Shown here: positions 27,647 to 37,370 of the stretch, one piece after another
Position numbering within the stretch: the first letter of the stretch is position 1
How the letters are laid out: the number at the start of each line of letters is the position of its first letter
Assembly: GCF_000786695.1 (NCBI RefSeq)
Contig: NZ_CP009962.1
Location: forward strand, 3,720,001 to 3,784,000
DNA from: Collimonas arenae
GTDB lineage: Bacteria > Pseudomonadota > Gammaproteobacteria > Burkholderiales > Burkholderiaceae_D
DNA length: 64,000 nucleotides
Reading direction: 5' to 3'
The notes under the pieces: generated by a model
What the model saw: only the letters and a program-made list of their open reading frames with translations
The model's database searches: none
What the model was told of the DNA's origin: nothing
Position numbers and translations under genes: made by a program

Positions 27647-28744
27647 ATGAGCAATGCTACTTCTGATGCACCGTCGTTCAATTTTGCAGCAACGCCTCTA
27701 TCTCCAACGCCGTCCACGGTAGAAGCATTTACCTTCACAGGCCGCGGCAGCGAATATTTTCGCATATGGATAGTTAATATTCTTTTATCCATTGTCACTC
27801 TCGGAATTTACTCGGCATGGGCCAAGGTCCGCCGCAACCGGTATTTCTATGACAACACCAGCGTCGCCGGCAGCAGCTTCGAATACCACGGCAACCCGAT
27901 CGCGATCCTGAAAGGCCGCATCATCGCAGCGGTCTTGATTGGCGGCTACCAGGTCGCCATCAGGACCAACCCGAAAATCGGCCTGCTGGTCCTGATACCC
28001 TTGATGGCGGCCATGCCATGGCTGGTCTGGAGAAGCTACCAATTCAAGCTGTACAACTCCAGCTATCGCGGCATCCGCTTCGGCTTCAAAGGCAGCGCCG
28101 GCCAATCCTACTTCAACTATCTGTTGCTGCCAGTGCTATCGGGCCTTTCTCTTGGCCTGCTCTTGCCTTTTGCGCATCAGCGCACTAAAAAGTACCTGCA
28201 TAGCGAAAGCAAGTTTGGCGCGACGCATTTTTCCTTTGACGCCAGCATTGGCGCTTTTTACAAGATCTACGCGATCTGCTTCGTGATCGGCATGCTCGGC
28301 TTTATCGGCCTCGGCATTATCTTCGGCGGCAGCCTGGTAGCGCTCGGCACGGCAGGCAAACATGCCGGTCCGGCCGGCTTCAGCGGCCCGTTTTTCCTGA
28401 TGATATTTGCTATGTACGCCTGGATGTTCCTGATTATTCCACTGGGCCTGACCATGGTCCAGAACCTCATCTGGAGCAGCACCAAACTTGGAGAGCATCA
28501 ATTCCAGAGCAATCTGAAATGGACCAAGGTATTTTTCATCATGATCACCAATCTGATCGCCATCGTCTGTACCCTGGGCCTGTTTACGCCTTTTGCACAT
28601 ATTCGTGCGCTCAAATACCGGCTTGAATCGGTCACCTTGCTGACAGCCGGCTCTTTGGATAATTTCATTGCCGATGCAGAACCTCATGGTTCTGCCGCAG
28701 GCGAAGGCATGTCTGATTTGCTGGACTTCGACTTGTCGCTATAA
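27647..28744 (+). CDS. DUF898 (YjgN-family) membrane protein
   Basis: This 365-residue inner-membrane protein of unknown function belongs to the YjgN/DUF898 family. A short hydrophilic start precedes the conserved AFTFTGRGSEYFRIWIVNI and the block LGIYSAWAKVRRNRYFYDNT. Several long hydrophobic helices follow (about residues 90-130, 155-185, 210-260 and 295-325). The ratio of internal repeats and the second FGATHFSFDASIGAFYKIY segment suggest an internal duplication typical of the family. The M48 peptidase gene starts 15 bases after its stop, so the two are one operon and probably act together at the membrane. No biochemical activity is known to me. Confidence 0.85.
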   Translation: MSNATSDAPSFNFAATPLSPTPSTVEAFTFTGRGSEYFRIWIVNILLSIVTLGIYSAWAKVRRNRYFYDNTSVAGSSFEYHGNPIAILKGRIIAAVLIGGYQVAIRTNPKIGLLVLIPLMAAMPWLVWRSYQFKLYNSSYRGIRFGFKGSAGQSYFNYLLLPVLSGLSLGLLLPFAHQRTKKYLHSESKFGATHFSFDASIGAFYKIYAICFVIGMLGFIGLGIIFGGSLVALGTAGKHAGPAGFSGPFFLMIFAMYAWMFLIIPLGLTMVQNLIWSSTKLGEHQFQSNLKWTKVFFIMITNLIAIVCTLGLFTPFAHIRALKYRLESVTLLTAGSLDNFIADAEPHGSAAGEGMSDLLDFDLSL

Positions 28745-28759
28745 GGTAGCTACGTTCCA

Positions 28760-29767
28760 ATGCAAAATCAGCAACCGAAGGCAGTGCGGGCGTTTTACTT
28801 TGACGGCAAGACATCTCGCAAATACGACGTCGAATTGAAAGTGGAGGCCGGCATCGCCAGCATTTCCGGCGACGTCCAGCGGCAAGCGCCGCTGGACGCA
28901 TTGCGGGTATCAGAACGGAGCTCCAGCGCGTCTCGCAAGGTCACTTTTGCCGATGGCGCTTATCTCGAAATCATCGACCTCGACGCCTTTGCCGAGCTGC
29001 TGGCAAACACCGGCTATACCGACTCACCGATAGTTCGCCTGCAACAAAGCTGGCGCGCCGTGCTGCAAGCGACTGCCGCGCTCATCGTGATTCTGGCGTT
29101 AGGTTATGCTTATCTGCTGCCTGCAGCTTCAGGCTGGATTGCCAACGCGCTGCCGGAGGCGGTGGAACGGAAAATCGGCGGCGGCACGCTGGATTTTCTC
29201 GACAACCGTGTCTTCAGCCCCACTACTTTGCCGCAGTCGCAGCAAGATGCTCTGATCAGCCGCTTCCGTGCACTGGAACCGCCGCGCCAGGGTGCACCTG
29301 AATTCCAGATCATTTTCCGAAAAAGCAAGATCGGCCCGAACGCCTTCGCCCTACCCTCCGGCGACATCGTAGTCACCGACGAACTGGTCAGACTGCTAGA
29401 CGATGACGACGCCATGATGGGCGTGCTGGCGCATGAACTCGGCCACCTGCATGAACGCCATATGATGCGGCGGCTGATCCAGGTTTCCGCAGTCGGCGTC
29501 ACCACCACGCTGTTGTTCGGCGACGTCTCTGCATTGGTAGCCAGTATTCCGCCCGTGATACTGGATCTCAAGTATTCACGCGATATTGAAAGGGAGGCGG
29601 ATGATTACGCAATTGCGATGTTCAAGGCGAACGGCATCAGCCTCACCAAGCTAGCGCGTACCTTTGAAAAACTCGATAGCCAGCCTGCGGCCTTCTCGCC
29701 TTATTTGTCGAGCCACCCGCCCAGCAAGGAGCGGATTGCCCGGATACTGAAGGCGCAGACGGAGTAA
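28760..29767 (+). CDS. M48-family metallopeptidase
   Basis: This 335-residue zinc peptidase of the M48 (Ste24/HtpX/LoiP-like) family carries the zinc motif HELGH at residues 225-229. The third ligand is Glu279 in READDY. A transmembrane helix lies at about residues 101-122, and the N-terminal 95 residues form a cytoplasmic-type domain that includes FYFDGKTSRKYDVELKVE. The catalytic domain would then be periplasmic. It follows the DUF898 gene after 15 bases. Peptidases of this kind often handle misfolded envelope proteins, and its target might be the partner membrane protein. Confidence 0.9.
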   Translation: MQNQQPKAVRAFYFDGKTSRKYDVELKVEAGIASISGDVQRQAPLDALRVSERSSSASRKVTFADGAYLEIIDLDAFAELLANTGYTDSPIVRLQQSWRAVLQATAALIVILALGYAYLLPAASGWIANALPEAVERKIGGGTLDFLDNRVFSPTTLPQSQQDALISRFRALEPPRQGAPEFQIIFRKSKIGPNAFALPSGDIVVTDELVRLLDDDDAMMGVLAHELGHLHERHMMRRLIQVSAVGVTTTLLFGDVSALVASIPPVILDLKYSRDIEREADDYAIAMFKANGISLTKLARTFEKLDSQPAAFSPYLSSHPPSKERIARILKAQTE

Positions 29768-29842
29768 GGCGGCAACGGTGGCAGTGATGGCAATGGCAGA
29801 TGCGTTACAATCTTGGAATTAGTTTCAGCAATCAAGATAAAA

Positions 29843-30637
29843 ATGCGCCAATACCTCGAACTCATGCGCCATGTGCAACAACATGGCACCGTCAAAACCG
29901 ACCGTACCGGCACCGGCACCCGCTCGGTGTTTGGCTATCAGATGCGGTTCAACCTGCAAGACGGTTTCCCCTTGCTCACCACTAAGAAGCTGCATCTGCG
30001 CTCGATCATCCATGAGTTGATCTGGTTTTTGAATGGCTCGACCAATATCCAGTATCTAAAAGACAATGATGTCAAAATCTGGGATGAATGGGCCGACAGC
30101 GAGGGTAACCTGGGGCCGATCTATGGCTATCAGTGGCGCTCGTGGCCGACGCCAAGCGGCGGACATATCGACCAGATCGCGCAATTGGTCGACCAGATCA
30201 AGAACAATCCGGATTCGCGCCGGCTGATTGTCTCGGCCTGGAATGTTGCGGATATCCCGCAGATGAAGCTGCCGCCGTGCCATGCCTTCTTCCAGTTTTA
30301 TGTGGCCGACGGCAAACTTTCCTGCCAGCTGTATCAGCGCAGCGCTGACATTTTCCTGGGTGTGCCTTTCAATATTGCGTCCTACGCCTTGCTGACGCAC
30401 ATGATGGCGCAGCAATGCGACCTCGAGGTGGGAGATTTCATCTGGACCGGTGGCGATTGCCACCTGTATTCCAACCATGCGGAGCAGGTCGAACTGCAAT
30501 TGTCGCGCACGCCCGGCCCGCTGCCCAAGCTGACCATCACGCGCCATCCGGCGTCGATTTTCGATTATCGTTTCGAAGATTTCGAGATCAGCGACTACCA
30601 TCCGCAAGCCCACATCAAAGCGCCAGTGGCAGTGTAA
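29843..30637 (+). CDS. thyA: Thymidylate synthase
   Basis: ThyA methylates dUMP to dTMP with methylene-tetrahydrofolate. From the ATG at 29843 the protein has 264 residues, the same as E. coli ThyA, and the catalytic cysteine is Cys146 in [32 protein letters not shown] and GDCHLYSNH are further dUMP and folate contacts. A TTG ten codons earlier is in frame but would add a non-conserved tail. In many relatives thyA is close to folA; here folA is 11 kb away (41893), separated by export and glucan genes. Confidence 0.97.
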   Translation: MRQYLELMRHVQQHGTVKTDRTGTGTRSVFGYQMRFNLQDGFPLLTTKKLHLRSIIHELIWFLNGSTNIQYLKDNDVKIWDEWADSEGNLGPIYGYQWRSWPTPSGGHIDQIAQLVDQIKNNPDSRRLIVSAWNVADIPQMKLPPCHAFFQFYVADGKLSCQLYQRSADIFLGVPFNIASYALLTHMMAQQCDLEVGDFIWTGGDCHLYSNHAEQVELQLSRTPGPLPKLTITRHPASIFDYRFEDFEISDYHPQAHIKAPVAV

Positions 30638-30657
30638 ACACGCTCCCCGGCTGGCCG

Positions 30658-32121
30658 CTAATTATGGGCGGTAGGCTCTTCTACGGGCTGACTGGGATGT
30701 ACATCCTGCCAGCCGCCGCCCAGCGCTTTGTAAAGCGACACCGTCGCTTTCAGCCGCTTCAACTTGATCTGTCCCAATTCGTTCTGCACTTCCGACAGGG
30801 AGCGCTGGGTATCCAGCACCGTCATCAAATCCTCTGCGCCGACCCGATAGCGAATTTCCGACAGCTCGAAAGCAAAGCGCGCCTGCTCCATCTCCGTCAC
30901 TTTCAGTTTGCGCTGCTCGTCCAGGCTGCGGATCTGTCCTAGCGCGGTGTCGACTTCCGATAGCGCCGAAATTACGGTTGAGCGATAAATCTGCACCAGT
31001 TCCTGCTTCTGGGCGATGGCCAGGTCGCGCTGGCTGTTGAGGCGGCCGGCATCGAAGATCGGCGCCACCAGCCCGGCGCCCAGATTGGCCAGCATGTTGG
31101 GGCCGTTAAACAGCGACAGCAAGGCGTTGCTCTGGCCGCCGGCCGAGCCGGTCAGGCGAATGCTGGGAAACAGCGCTGCACGCGCAGCGGCAACGTTGGC
31201 GTTGGCCGCAGCCAGTTCGGCTTCCGCATGACGGATATCCGGGCGGCGCGACAGCAGCTCCGACGGCAAGCCGGGCGTTACCTGCGGCAGCAGGATCTTG
31301 GCCAGACCGGGTTCGTTGACGGTGAAGGTTTGCGGCGGCCGCCCCAGCAAGATCGCCAGCGCGGTCTGTGCTTCGCGCTCTTGCTGTTTCAGGTCCGGAA
31401 TCACTGCTTGCTGGCCCGCCACCGCCGAGCGCTGGCGCGCAAGGTCCAGCGGCGAGGCAGCGCCGGCGCGGCTTTGCGCCGACACAAGCTTCAGCACCCG
31501 TTCGGCGTTGTCGACGTTTTGCTGAGCAATCTCGATCCGGTCGCGCAGCGATAATACTTGCAGATAGGTCGAGACGATGCCGCTGGTGACTGTCAGCGCC
31601 ACCGTCGCACGGTCATAACGATTGGCTTGCAAGGAAGCTTCCGCAGCCACCAGCCCGGCCCTGTTCTTACCCCAGAAATCCACCTCATAACCGATCTCCA
31701 CCAAGCCGCTGGTGGAGGTGACGGCGCTGCCGCTGGAGGCCAATGGCAAGGCCCGGTTAATACTGGTGGAAAAATCCGCATTCGGCAATAACGGCGCACC
31801 GGCAATCCGCGCCTGCGCTTCGGCCTGGCGCACACGCGATACCGCTGCGGCGATTTCCAGATTGCTGGCCTGCCCTTGCGCGACCAGCTGGCTCAGTTCT
31901 TCGCTGCCGAAACGTTGCCACCAGCCGCTATCCGGCCAGTCTTGCTCACCGGTATTGGCCGACAAATCCCAGCTCTGTGGAATTTCGACGCTGGGAGTCG
32001 CCTCTCGCATTTCAATCCGGTTGGCGCACCCGGACAATAACAGTAACAGCACGGCGCTTGAACAAGCAGCCGCAACGACGCGCGAACGCTGGAAAACATA
32101 CTGGATACCGGCCACTATCAA
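30658..32121 (-). CDS. Outer-membrane efflux factor, NodT/OprM family lipoprotein
   Basis: This TolC-like outer-membrane channel has about 487 residues. A lipobox, LLLLLSGC (Cys near residue 32), predicts a lipid-anchored protein of the NodT group. Two OEP repeats follow, with coiled-coil helices and GYEVDFWGKNRAGLVAAEAS typical of the family. The first possible start is a TTG at 32121 that overlaps the stop of the adaptor gene; a GTG at 32115 has AAGGGG at ideal spacing and may be the true start. It is the last gene of an exporter-adaptor-channel set, so it should form the outer-membrane duct of that pump. Confidence 0.92.
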   Translation of the reverse strand: MIVAGIQYVFQRSRVVAAACSSAVLLLLLSGCANRIEMREATPSVEIPQSWDLSANTGEQDWPDSGWWQRFGSEELSQLVAQGQASNLEIAAAVSRVRQAEAQARIAGAPLLPNADFSTSINRALPLASSGSAVTSTSGLVEIGYEVDFWGKNRAGLVAAEASLQANRYDRATVALTVTSGIVSTYLQVLSLRDRIEIAQQNVDNAERVLKLVSAQSRAGAASPLDLARQRSAVAGQQAVIPDLKQQEREAQTALAILLGRPPQTFTVNEPGLAKILLPQVTPGLPSELLSRRPDIRHAEAELAAANANVAAARAALFPSIRLTGSAGGQSNALLSLFNGPNMLANLGAGLVAPIFDAGRLNSQRDLAIAQKQELVQIYRSTVISALSEVDTALGQIRSLDEQRKLKVTEMEQARFAFELSEIRYRVGAEDLMTVLDTQRSLSEVQNELGQIKLKRLKATVSLYKALGGGWQDVHPSQPVEEPTAHN

Positions 32122-33389
32122 TGCCCCTTGACGGCAGAGACTGCAGAAGCTGAAGAAACGGAAGACGCGGAAGCGGCGGATGCGCCTGCCGCCGCTGCGG
32201 CGCTTTTTGCAGGAACAGGAGCAGCAGTAGGAACCACTACCAACTCGCCTGGCTTCAGTCCCGACAGGACCTGCGCCATTTCCTGGTTGCGGATACCGAC
32301 TTTAATCACACGCGGAGTGACTTGCTGGCTGGCTCCGGCTACATTGACCACGTAGCTGCCATCAGCTTGTGGCTTATCCAGCAGCGCCACCGGCAGCAAC
32401 ACCGCATCGTGCACCTGCGCCAGCACAAAGCGTACTTGCGTGCTCATGCCGCTCATCAATTCCTGCTGCGGATTATCGACTTCAAACAAGACGTTATAAA
32501 AGGTCTGCTTGCCCTGTTCACCCGAGCCATCGGCCGGCACCGGCACCACTTGCCGCAACTTGCCGCTCCAACGCTTGCCTGGATAACCAGGCGTAGTGAA
32601 ATAGGCGGTCATGCCTTTGTGCAGCAGCGGCACGTCGATTTCCGCCACCCGCGCCTGCACCGTCAACCGGCTCAGGTCGGCAATCCGCACCAGCGGAGCC
32701 GTCGGCTGGCCGGCACTCACCATCTGCCCGGTACGGGCGCCCACCGACACGACAGTGCCACTGATCGGCGCCAGCACCTCGGTATGGCTACGCGTTATAT
32801 CGTCGTTTTTGACAGTCGCCTCGATCTGGCGGATCTGAGCGTTGATCGCTTCCACCTTGGCCGCCGCTGAATACATGCTCATGCGACTGGATTCATAGGA
32901 TTCCTCGCGCGTCGCATTTTCCGCTTTCAGCTGGCTCTGCCGCTTGTATTGCAATTCGGCGAAATCCTGCTGAGCCCGCTGGTCCGACAGCTCGGCCTGG
33001 AGTCTTGCCAGCTGGGCACGGTTGCTCTCGATTTGCGCCGACGGCAAAGTTGGTGTGATCTCGACCACCATCTTGCCCGACTTGACCTCGTCGCCAACCA
33101 TCACCAGCACATCCTTGATTTGCCCCGAAACTTGCGCCATGACATCGCTGTATTTGTGCAGCTGCAATTTGCCGTTGGCAAACACCGCCTGTTCGATATC
33201 GCCACGCCGCACTGCTTCCGTCTGCAGGCGCACTGGCACCGGCTTGGGCGCCGGCGGAGGGTGCTGCAAGAGTCTCTTCCACAATACGAAGCCGGCGCCG
33301 ATCGCAATCAGTACAGCCAGGACAACGATCAGCCAACGTCGGCTGGTATGCCCGAAAGAACTTGGTGCGGGGGTCGATTCAACGGTCAT
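32118..33389 (-). CDS. MacA-like periplasmic adaptor (membrane fusion protein)
   Basis: This 423-residue adaptor has an N-terminal membrane anchor (about residues 19-41), a lipoyl half-motif around VMAQVSGQIKDVLVMVGDEV, a long coiled coil (about 110-195), the second lipoyl half VLAPISGTVVSVGARTGQMV, and a beta-barrel domain. This domain order is that of MacA. The last 40 or so residues are a low-complexity Ala/Ser/Val tail. It lies 89 bases after the ABC exporter gene and overlaps the outer-membrane factor gene. No macB-type permease is present, so it probably works with the neighbouring fused ABC exporter. Confidence 0.9.
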   Translation of the reverse strand: MTVESTPAPSSFGHTSRRWLIVVLAVLIAIGAGFVLWKRLLQHPPPAPKPVPVRLQTEAVRRGDIEQAVFANGKLQLHKYSDVMAQVSGQIKDVLVMVGDEVKSGKMVVEITPTLPSAQIESNRAQLARLQAELSDQRAQQDFAELQYKRQSQLKAENATREESYESSRMSMYSAAAKVEAINAQIRQIEATVKNDDITRSHTEVLAPISGTVVSVGARTGQMVSAGQPTAPLVRIADLSRLTVQARVAEIDVPLLHKGMTAYFTTPGYPGKRWSGKLRQVVPVPADGSGEQGKQTFYNVLFEVDNPQQELMSGMSTQVRFVLAQVHDAVLLPVALLDKPQADGSYVVNVAGASQQVTPRVIKVGIRNQEMAQVLSGLKPGELVVVPTAAPVPAKSAAAAAGASAASASSVSSASAVSAVKGH

Positions 33390-33478
33390 TGGTGCAAACT
33401 CAGAGTTAGTCAGGTTCAGTCAAATAAGATGAGAGCGATAGCGGCTTGATATCAGTTCAATATCGGCTTAATACCGGC

Positions 33479-35359
33479 CTAAGCCAGTTCCGTTTGCGCG
33501 CCGCCCATGGTCGCTGCGGGTGCGTCGTCGTCCGCTTCTTCACCCAGGAAACCACCGCTCTGGTGCGCCCACAAACGCGCATACAAACCGCCCTGCTCCA
33601 ACAGGCTGCGATGATCGCCCTGCTCGACGATACGGCCCTTGTCAAGCACGATCAAACGATCCATCGCCGCAATGGTTGACAAGCGGTGGGCAATCGCCAC
33701 TACGGTCTTGCCTTCCATCAGCCGGTACAAGCTGGCCTGGATGGCTGCCTCGACTTCTGAATCTAGCGCGCTGGTCGCTTCGTCCAGCAGCAGGATCGGC
33801 GCGTCTTTCAACATCACGCGGGCAATCGCAATCCGCTGGCGCTGGCCGCCGGAAAGCTTGACGCCGCGTTCGCCGACGTGTGCATCGTAGCCTGTGCGGC
33901 CTTTGGGATCGGTTAAAGTCAGGATGAACTCATGCGCTTCCGCCCGCTTCGCAGCCGCCAGCATGTCGGCATCGGTGGCGTCAGGACGGCCGTACAGCAG
34001 GTTGTCGCGTACCGAACGATGCAGCAATGAAGTATCTTGCGTCACCATGCCGACCTGCGCCCGCAAGCTATCCTGCGTGACATGGGAAATATCCTGGCCA
34101 TCGATCAGGATATGGCCCTGCTCGACATCGTAGAAACGCAGCAGCAAATTGACGATGGTCGATTTGCCTGCGCCGGAACGGCCAACCAGGCCGATCTTTT
34201 CTCCAGGGCTGATATGCAAGGACATGTGGTCGATCACCGGACGCTGTCCGCCGTAGGCAAAGCCGACCTGCTCGAAATCGAGTTTTCCCTGGCTGACTTT
34301 CAGCCGCTTGGCGTCAGCCTGGTCCAGCACTGCATGCGGGCGCGACAAGGTATTGATGCCGTCCTGTACCGTACCGACCTGCTCGAACAAGGACGCAAAC
34401 TCCCACATCACCCAATGCGAAATGCCGTTCAAACGCAGGGCCATGGCGGTCGCCGCGGCAACCGCGCCAATGCCGACTTGCCCTTGAGTCCAGAGCCAAA
34501 GCGCTGCGCCGGCCGTGCTCAGGATCAGCAGCATGCTCAGGGTGTGGTTGACGATTTCAAAACTGGTCACCAGACGCATCTGGCCATGCACCGTTTGCAA
34601 GAATTCCTGCATCGCCGAACGCGCATAGCCAGCTTCGCGGCCTGCGTGTGAAAACAGCTTGACCGTCGCGATATTGGTATAGGCATCGGTAATGCGGCCG
34701 GTCATTAGCGAACGCGCATCGGCCTGGGTCTTGGCGACCTTGCTCAGGCGCGGCACGAAATAACGCAACGCCAGCGTATACAGCGTCAGCCAGCCCAGGA
34801 ACGGCACCAGCATCCAGCCGCTAAAGCTGCCTACCACCGCCACCATGGTGAAGAAATAAATCACCACGAACACCAGGATGTCGCACAGGATCATGCAGAC
34901 GTCGCGCACTGCCAGCGAAGTCTGCATGACTTTGGTGGCGACCCGGCCGGCGAACTCGTCTTGATAGAAATGCATGCTTTGGTTGAGCATCAGACGGTGA
35001 AACTTCCAACGCAGCAGCATCGGGAAATTACCCGCCAGCGCCTGTTGCTTGAACATGCTTTGCAAGGCGACCACGATCGGGCTGGCCAGCAGTATCGCCG
35101 CCAGCAACAGCAAATTAGTGCTTTGGTGCGTCCACAGGGTCGACGGTTCAGCTTTGCCGAGCCAATCGACGATGCGTCCCATCATGGCAAACAGCAAAGC
35201 CTCGAAGGCGCCGGTGATGGCGGTCAGCAAGGTCATGGCGATGATGTACGGGCGCAAACCCTTGGTACAGGCCCAGACGAACGCAAAAAATCCGCGCGGC
35301 GGCGGCGTCATGACCGTATCCGGATAAGGATGTAACAGTCTTTCAAACCAACCAAACAT
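33479..35359 (-). CDS. ABC exporter, fused permease and ATPase
   Basis: This 626-residue half-transporter has six membrane helices (about residues 35-325) followed by a nucleotide-binding domain: Walker A GRSGAGKST, signature [16 protein letters not shown], Walker B ILLLDEATSALDS, and the switch His in AIAHRLST. It would dimerise as an MsbA-like exporter. GGAG lies before the ATG at 35359, so I preferred it to an open frame beginning 12 codons earlier. The next two genes encode a MacA-like adaptor and a NodT channel. That suggests a three-part pump, although a separate role, such as a lipid or peptide exporter, is possible. The substrate is unknown. Confidence 0.9.
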   Translation of the reverse strand: MFGWFERLLHPYPDTVMTPPPRGFFAFVWACTKGLRPYIIAMTLLTAITGAFEALLFAMMGRIVDWLGKAEPSTLWTHQSTNLLLLAAILLASPIVVALQSMFKQQALAGNFPMLLRWKFHRLMLNQSMHFYQDEFAGRVATKVMQTSLAVRDVCMILCDILVFVVIYFFTMVAVVGSFSGWMLVPFLGWLTLYTLALRYFVPRLSKVAKTQADARSLMTGRITDAYTNIATVKLFSHAGREAGYARSAMQEFLQTVHGQMRLVTSFEIVNHTLSMLLILSTAGAALWLWTQGQVGIGAVAAATAMALRLNGISHWVMWEFASLFEQVGTVQDGINTLSRPHAVLDQADAKRLKVSQGKLDFEQVGFAYGGQRPVIDHMSLHISPGEKIGLVGRSGAGKSTIVNLLLRFYDVEQGHILIDGQDISHVTQDSLRAQVGMVTQDTSLLHRSVRDNLLYGRPDATDADMLAAAKRAEAHEFILTLTDPKGRTGYDAHVGERGVKLSGGQRQRIAIARVMLKDAPILLLDEATSALDSEVEAAIQASLYRLMEGKTVVAIAHRLSTIAAMDRLIVLDKGRIVEQGDHRSLLEQGGLYARLWAHQSGGFLGEEADDDAPAATMGGAQTELA

Positions 35360-35641
35360 GGAAACACTCCAAAAATAGGCGTGGTGGAAAATCACCCAAG
35401 CCAGACAGTATATTGCAAATTTAACAGCCGCTTACGGATGCAAACAGAAGAAAGAACGCGCCTGGACGAGGCTTGAAGTAGCATCCGCTCAGGCGAGAAC
35501 TGCCAGGCGCCAAGGTACATGTCGCGGCAAGACATGCACGAATCGACCCGGCGGTCCTATCGTGCAAAGCAACTTAGCCGACGAACGCTTCGAAGCACTT
35601 GTTCGTGTCTTGCGCGCCTTTCGTCGACCTTGCAATCTGTC

Positions 35642-37237
35642 TTAAAAGGAGCGCTTAGCCGGGGTTGGCGGAGTCCATTGATATAACCAGGTCTCGCTTA
35701 ATGGCTGGCCGTCGGTTGCAAGATATACACGCACGTCGATCGGCTCGACGCTGTCGTCGGTCGGCTTGAGGTCAAACATTACGCGATAGCCATGAATCGC
35801 GTCCAGCGGACGGGCTGAACTGATCTCGATTTTACCACGGGAGGCGCTGATTACCGGCCGCACCTTGGCGTCCTTTCCCAGCAAAGCGAGGTCGCCGCCG
35901 GCAAAATCGACCGCAAAGCGGCGCGAGTAATAAGCTCGTTTCTGGCCAATCACGCCACCCATGCCAGTACGCGTAGCCACTACTTGCGCCAGCGGCGAAG
36001 AGAACGGCATCTTGCTGCCCCAGTGCAGGCGATAGGCAAACAATCGCTCCTGCCCCGCTTGCGGCTTATCGGCCGGATTCCAGAACGCCACGATGTTATC
36101 GAAAGTTTCATCGACGGTTGGTATTTCCACCAGTTGCACGGCACCCTTGCCCCAACCGGATTTTGGCTCCACCCAGAGGCTCGGACGGCGATCGTAAAAC
36201 ACACCGTCATCTTGGTAGTGATCGAAATTGCGATCCCGCTGCAGCAAGCCGAAACCGCGCGGATTTTCGTCCTGATAAGCGTTGAAGCGCAGATGCTCGG
36301 GATTGGTCAACGGCCGCCAGACCCATTCGCCATTGCCACGTTGTATGGACAAGCCGTCGGAGTCGTGAATTTCCGGACGCCAGTCGTCGCTGGCGCCGAC
36401 GCGGCGGTCATTCTCGCCGTACTGGAACATACTGGTCAGCGGCGCAATCCCCATCCGCTCTATCGTCTTGCGCGGATACAGCGCGGCATCGACATCCATT
36501 ACCATGGTGGCCGATGGCTGTATCTCGAAGCGATAGGCGCCGGATACGCTAGGCGAATCCAGCAAAGCGTAGACCACCAGCTTGCCCGAATCCTTGGCCG
36601 GACGTTCCAGCCAGAAGTGAGTGAACATGGGGAATTCTTCCGGCTTGTCCATGCCGCAATCGATCGCCAGTCCGCGCGCCGACAAACCATACTGCCATTC
36701 GGCGCCGACCGCGCGGAAATAGCTGGCCCCCAGGAACGCCGTGATATCGCGTTCCAGGTCGGTATGGAAATTGATCCGGAAGCCGGCAAAACCCAGATCC
36801 TTAGGCATATGTTCAGCCTTCAGGCCGCTCTTGCCATAGTTGAACATGGCCGGATCGTAAGCCAGCTCTTGCGCCTGGCCGTCTTTCACTTCATAGATCT
36901 GCACCGGGCTCTTGAAAAACAGGCCCAGGTGGAAAAACTTGGCCTGGAAGCGCAACTGATCCTTGGCCCACAAAGCGTGATCGTCGCGGTAGCCGATGGC
37001 CTGGTACTGATCCCAGTCGAGCGTCTTGACCTCATCAGGGATGTGGTTCTCGGGAGGCTGGTAAGGCTGGCCGGCGAGCTGTCGGGCCCGGCCTTTGAGC
37101 CAGGCGTAGTCAAATGCTTGCGGCGCACCCAGGAACTTCAGCTGGCCCGGGGCGCTTCCCGCCGCCAGCAATGAAGTTGCCGGGAAGCCGGCGGCAGCAA
37201 GCGCCGCCGACGCTTTCAAAAAATCACGTCGTAACAT
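35642..37237 (-). CDS. opgD: Periplasmic glucan biosynthesis protein OpgD
   Basis: This 531-residue periplasmic protein of the OpgG/OpgD family shapes the beta-glucan backbone made by OpgH. The N-terminus has a twin-arginine signal (LRRDFLKASAALAAAGF), as in E. coli OpgD and unlike OpgG. The start at 37237 was chosen to begin this signal. Conserved blocks include GASYFRAVGAEWQYGLSARG, EFPMFTHFWLERP and DQDENPRGFGLLQRDRNFDHYQ-like sequence in the middle. It is about 40 percent similar by eye to the OpgG gene upstream. It is the last gene of opgG-opgH-opgD, 133 bases after opgH. Confidence 0.93.
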   Translation of the reverse strand: MLRRDFLKASAALAAAGFPATSLLAAGSAPGQLKFLGAPQAFDYAWLKGRARQLAGQPYQPPENHIPDEVKTLDWDQYQAIGYRDDHALWAKDQLRFQAKFFHLGLFFKSPVQIYEVKDGQAQELAYDPAMFNYGKSGLKAEHMPKDLGFAGFRINFHTDLERDITAFLGASYFRAVGAEWQYGLSARGLAIDCGMDKPEEFPMFTHFWLERPAKDSGKLVVYALLDSPSVSGAYRFEIQPSATMVMDVDAALYPRKTIERMGIAPLTSMFQYGENDRRVGASDDWRPEIHDSDGLSIQRGNGEWVWRPLTNPEHLRFNAYQDENPRGFGLLQRDRNFDHYQDDGVFYDRRPSLWVEPKSGWGKGAVQLVEIPTVDETFDNIVAFWNPADKPQAGQERLFAYRLHWGSKMPFSSPLAQVVATRTGMGGVIGQKRAYYSRRFAVDFAGGDLALLGKDAKVRPVISASRGKIEISSARPLDAIHGYRVMFDLKPTDDSVEPIDVRVYLATDGQPLSETWLYQWTPPTPAKRSF

Positions 37238-37370
37238 GGTGCTCCTTGTCTGAAGAAGATATTTAGGCAGAACATACACAAAATCGCCCTGACCGCGTTG
37301 CATCTCTTAGCCGTACATTCGTACCGCCTTCGTCGATGCGTCTTGCCAGGACGATTTTGCGCAAGTCCTA

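Noticed and set aside
35396..35641. tRNA or small RNA gene between the ABC exporter and opgD
   Set aside because: Inverted words gcgcctgg/ccaggcgc and catgtc/gacatg are present but no cloverleaf or terminator could be built.
35984..37174. 396-codon open frame on the + strand
   Set aside because: It is antisense to opgD, whose protein is clearly conserved.
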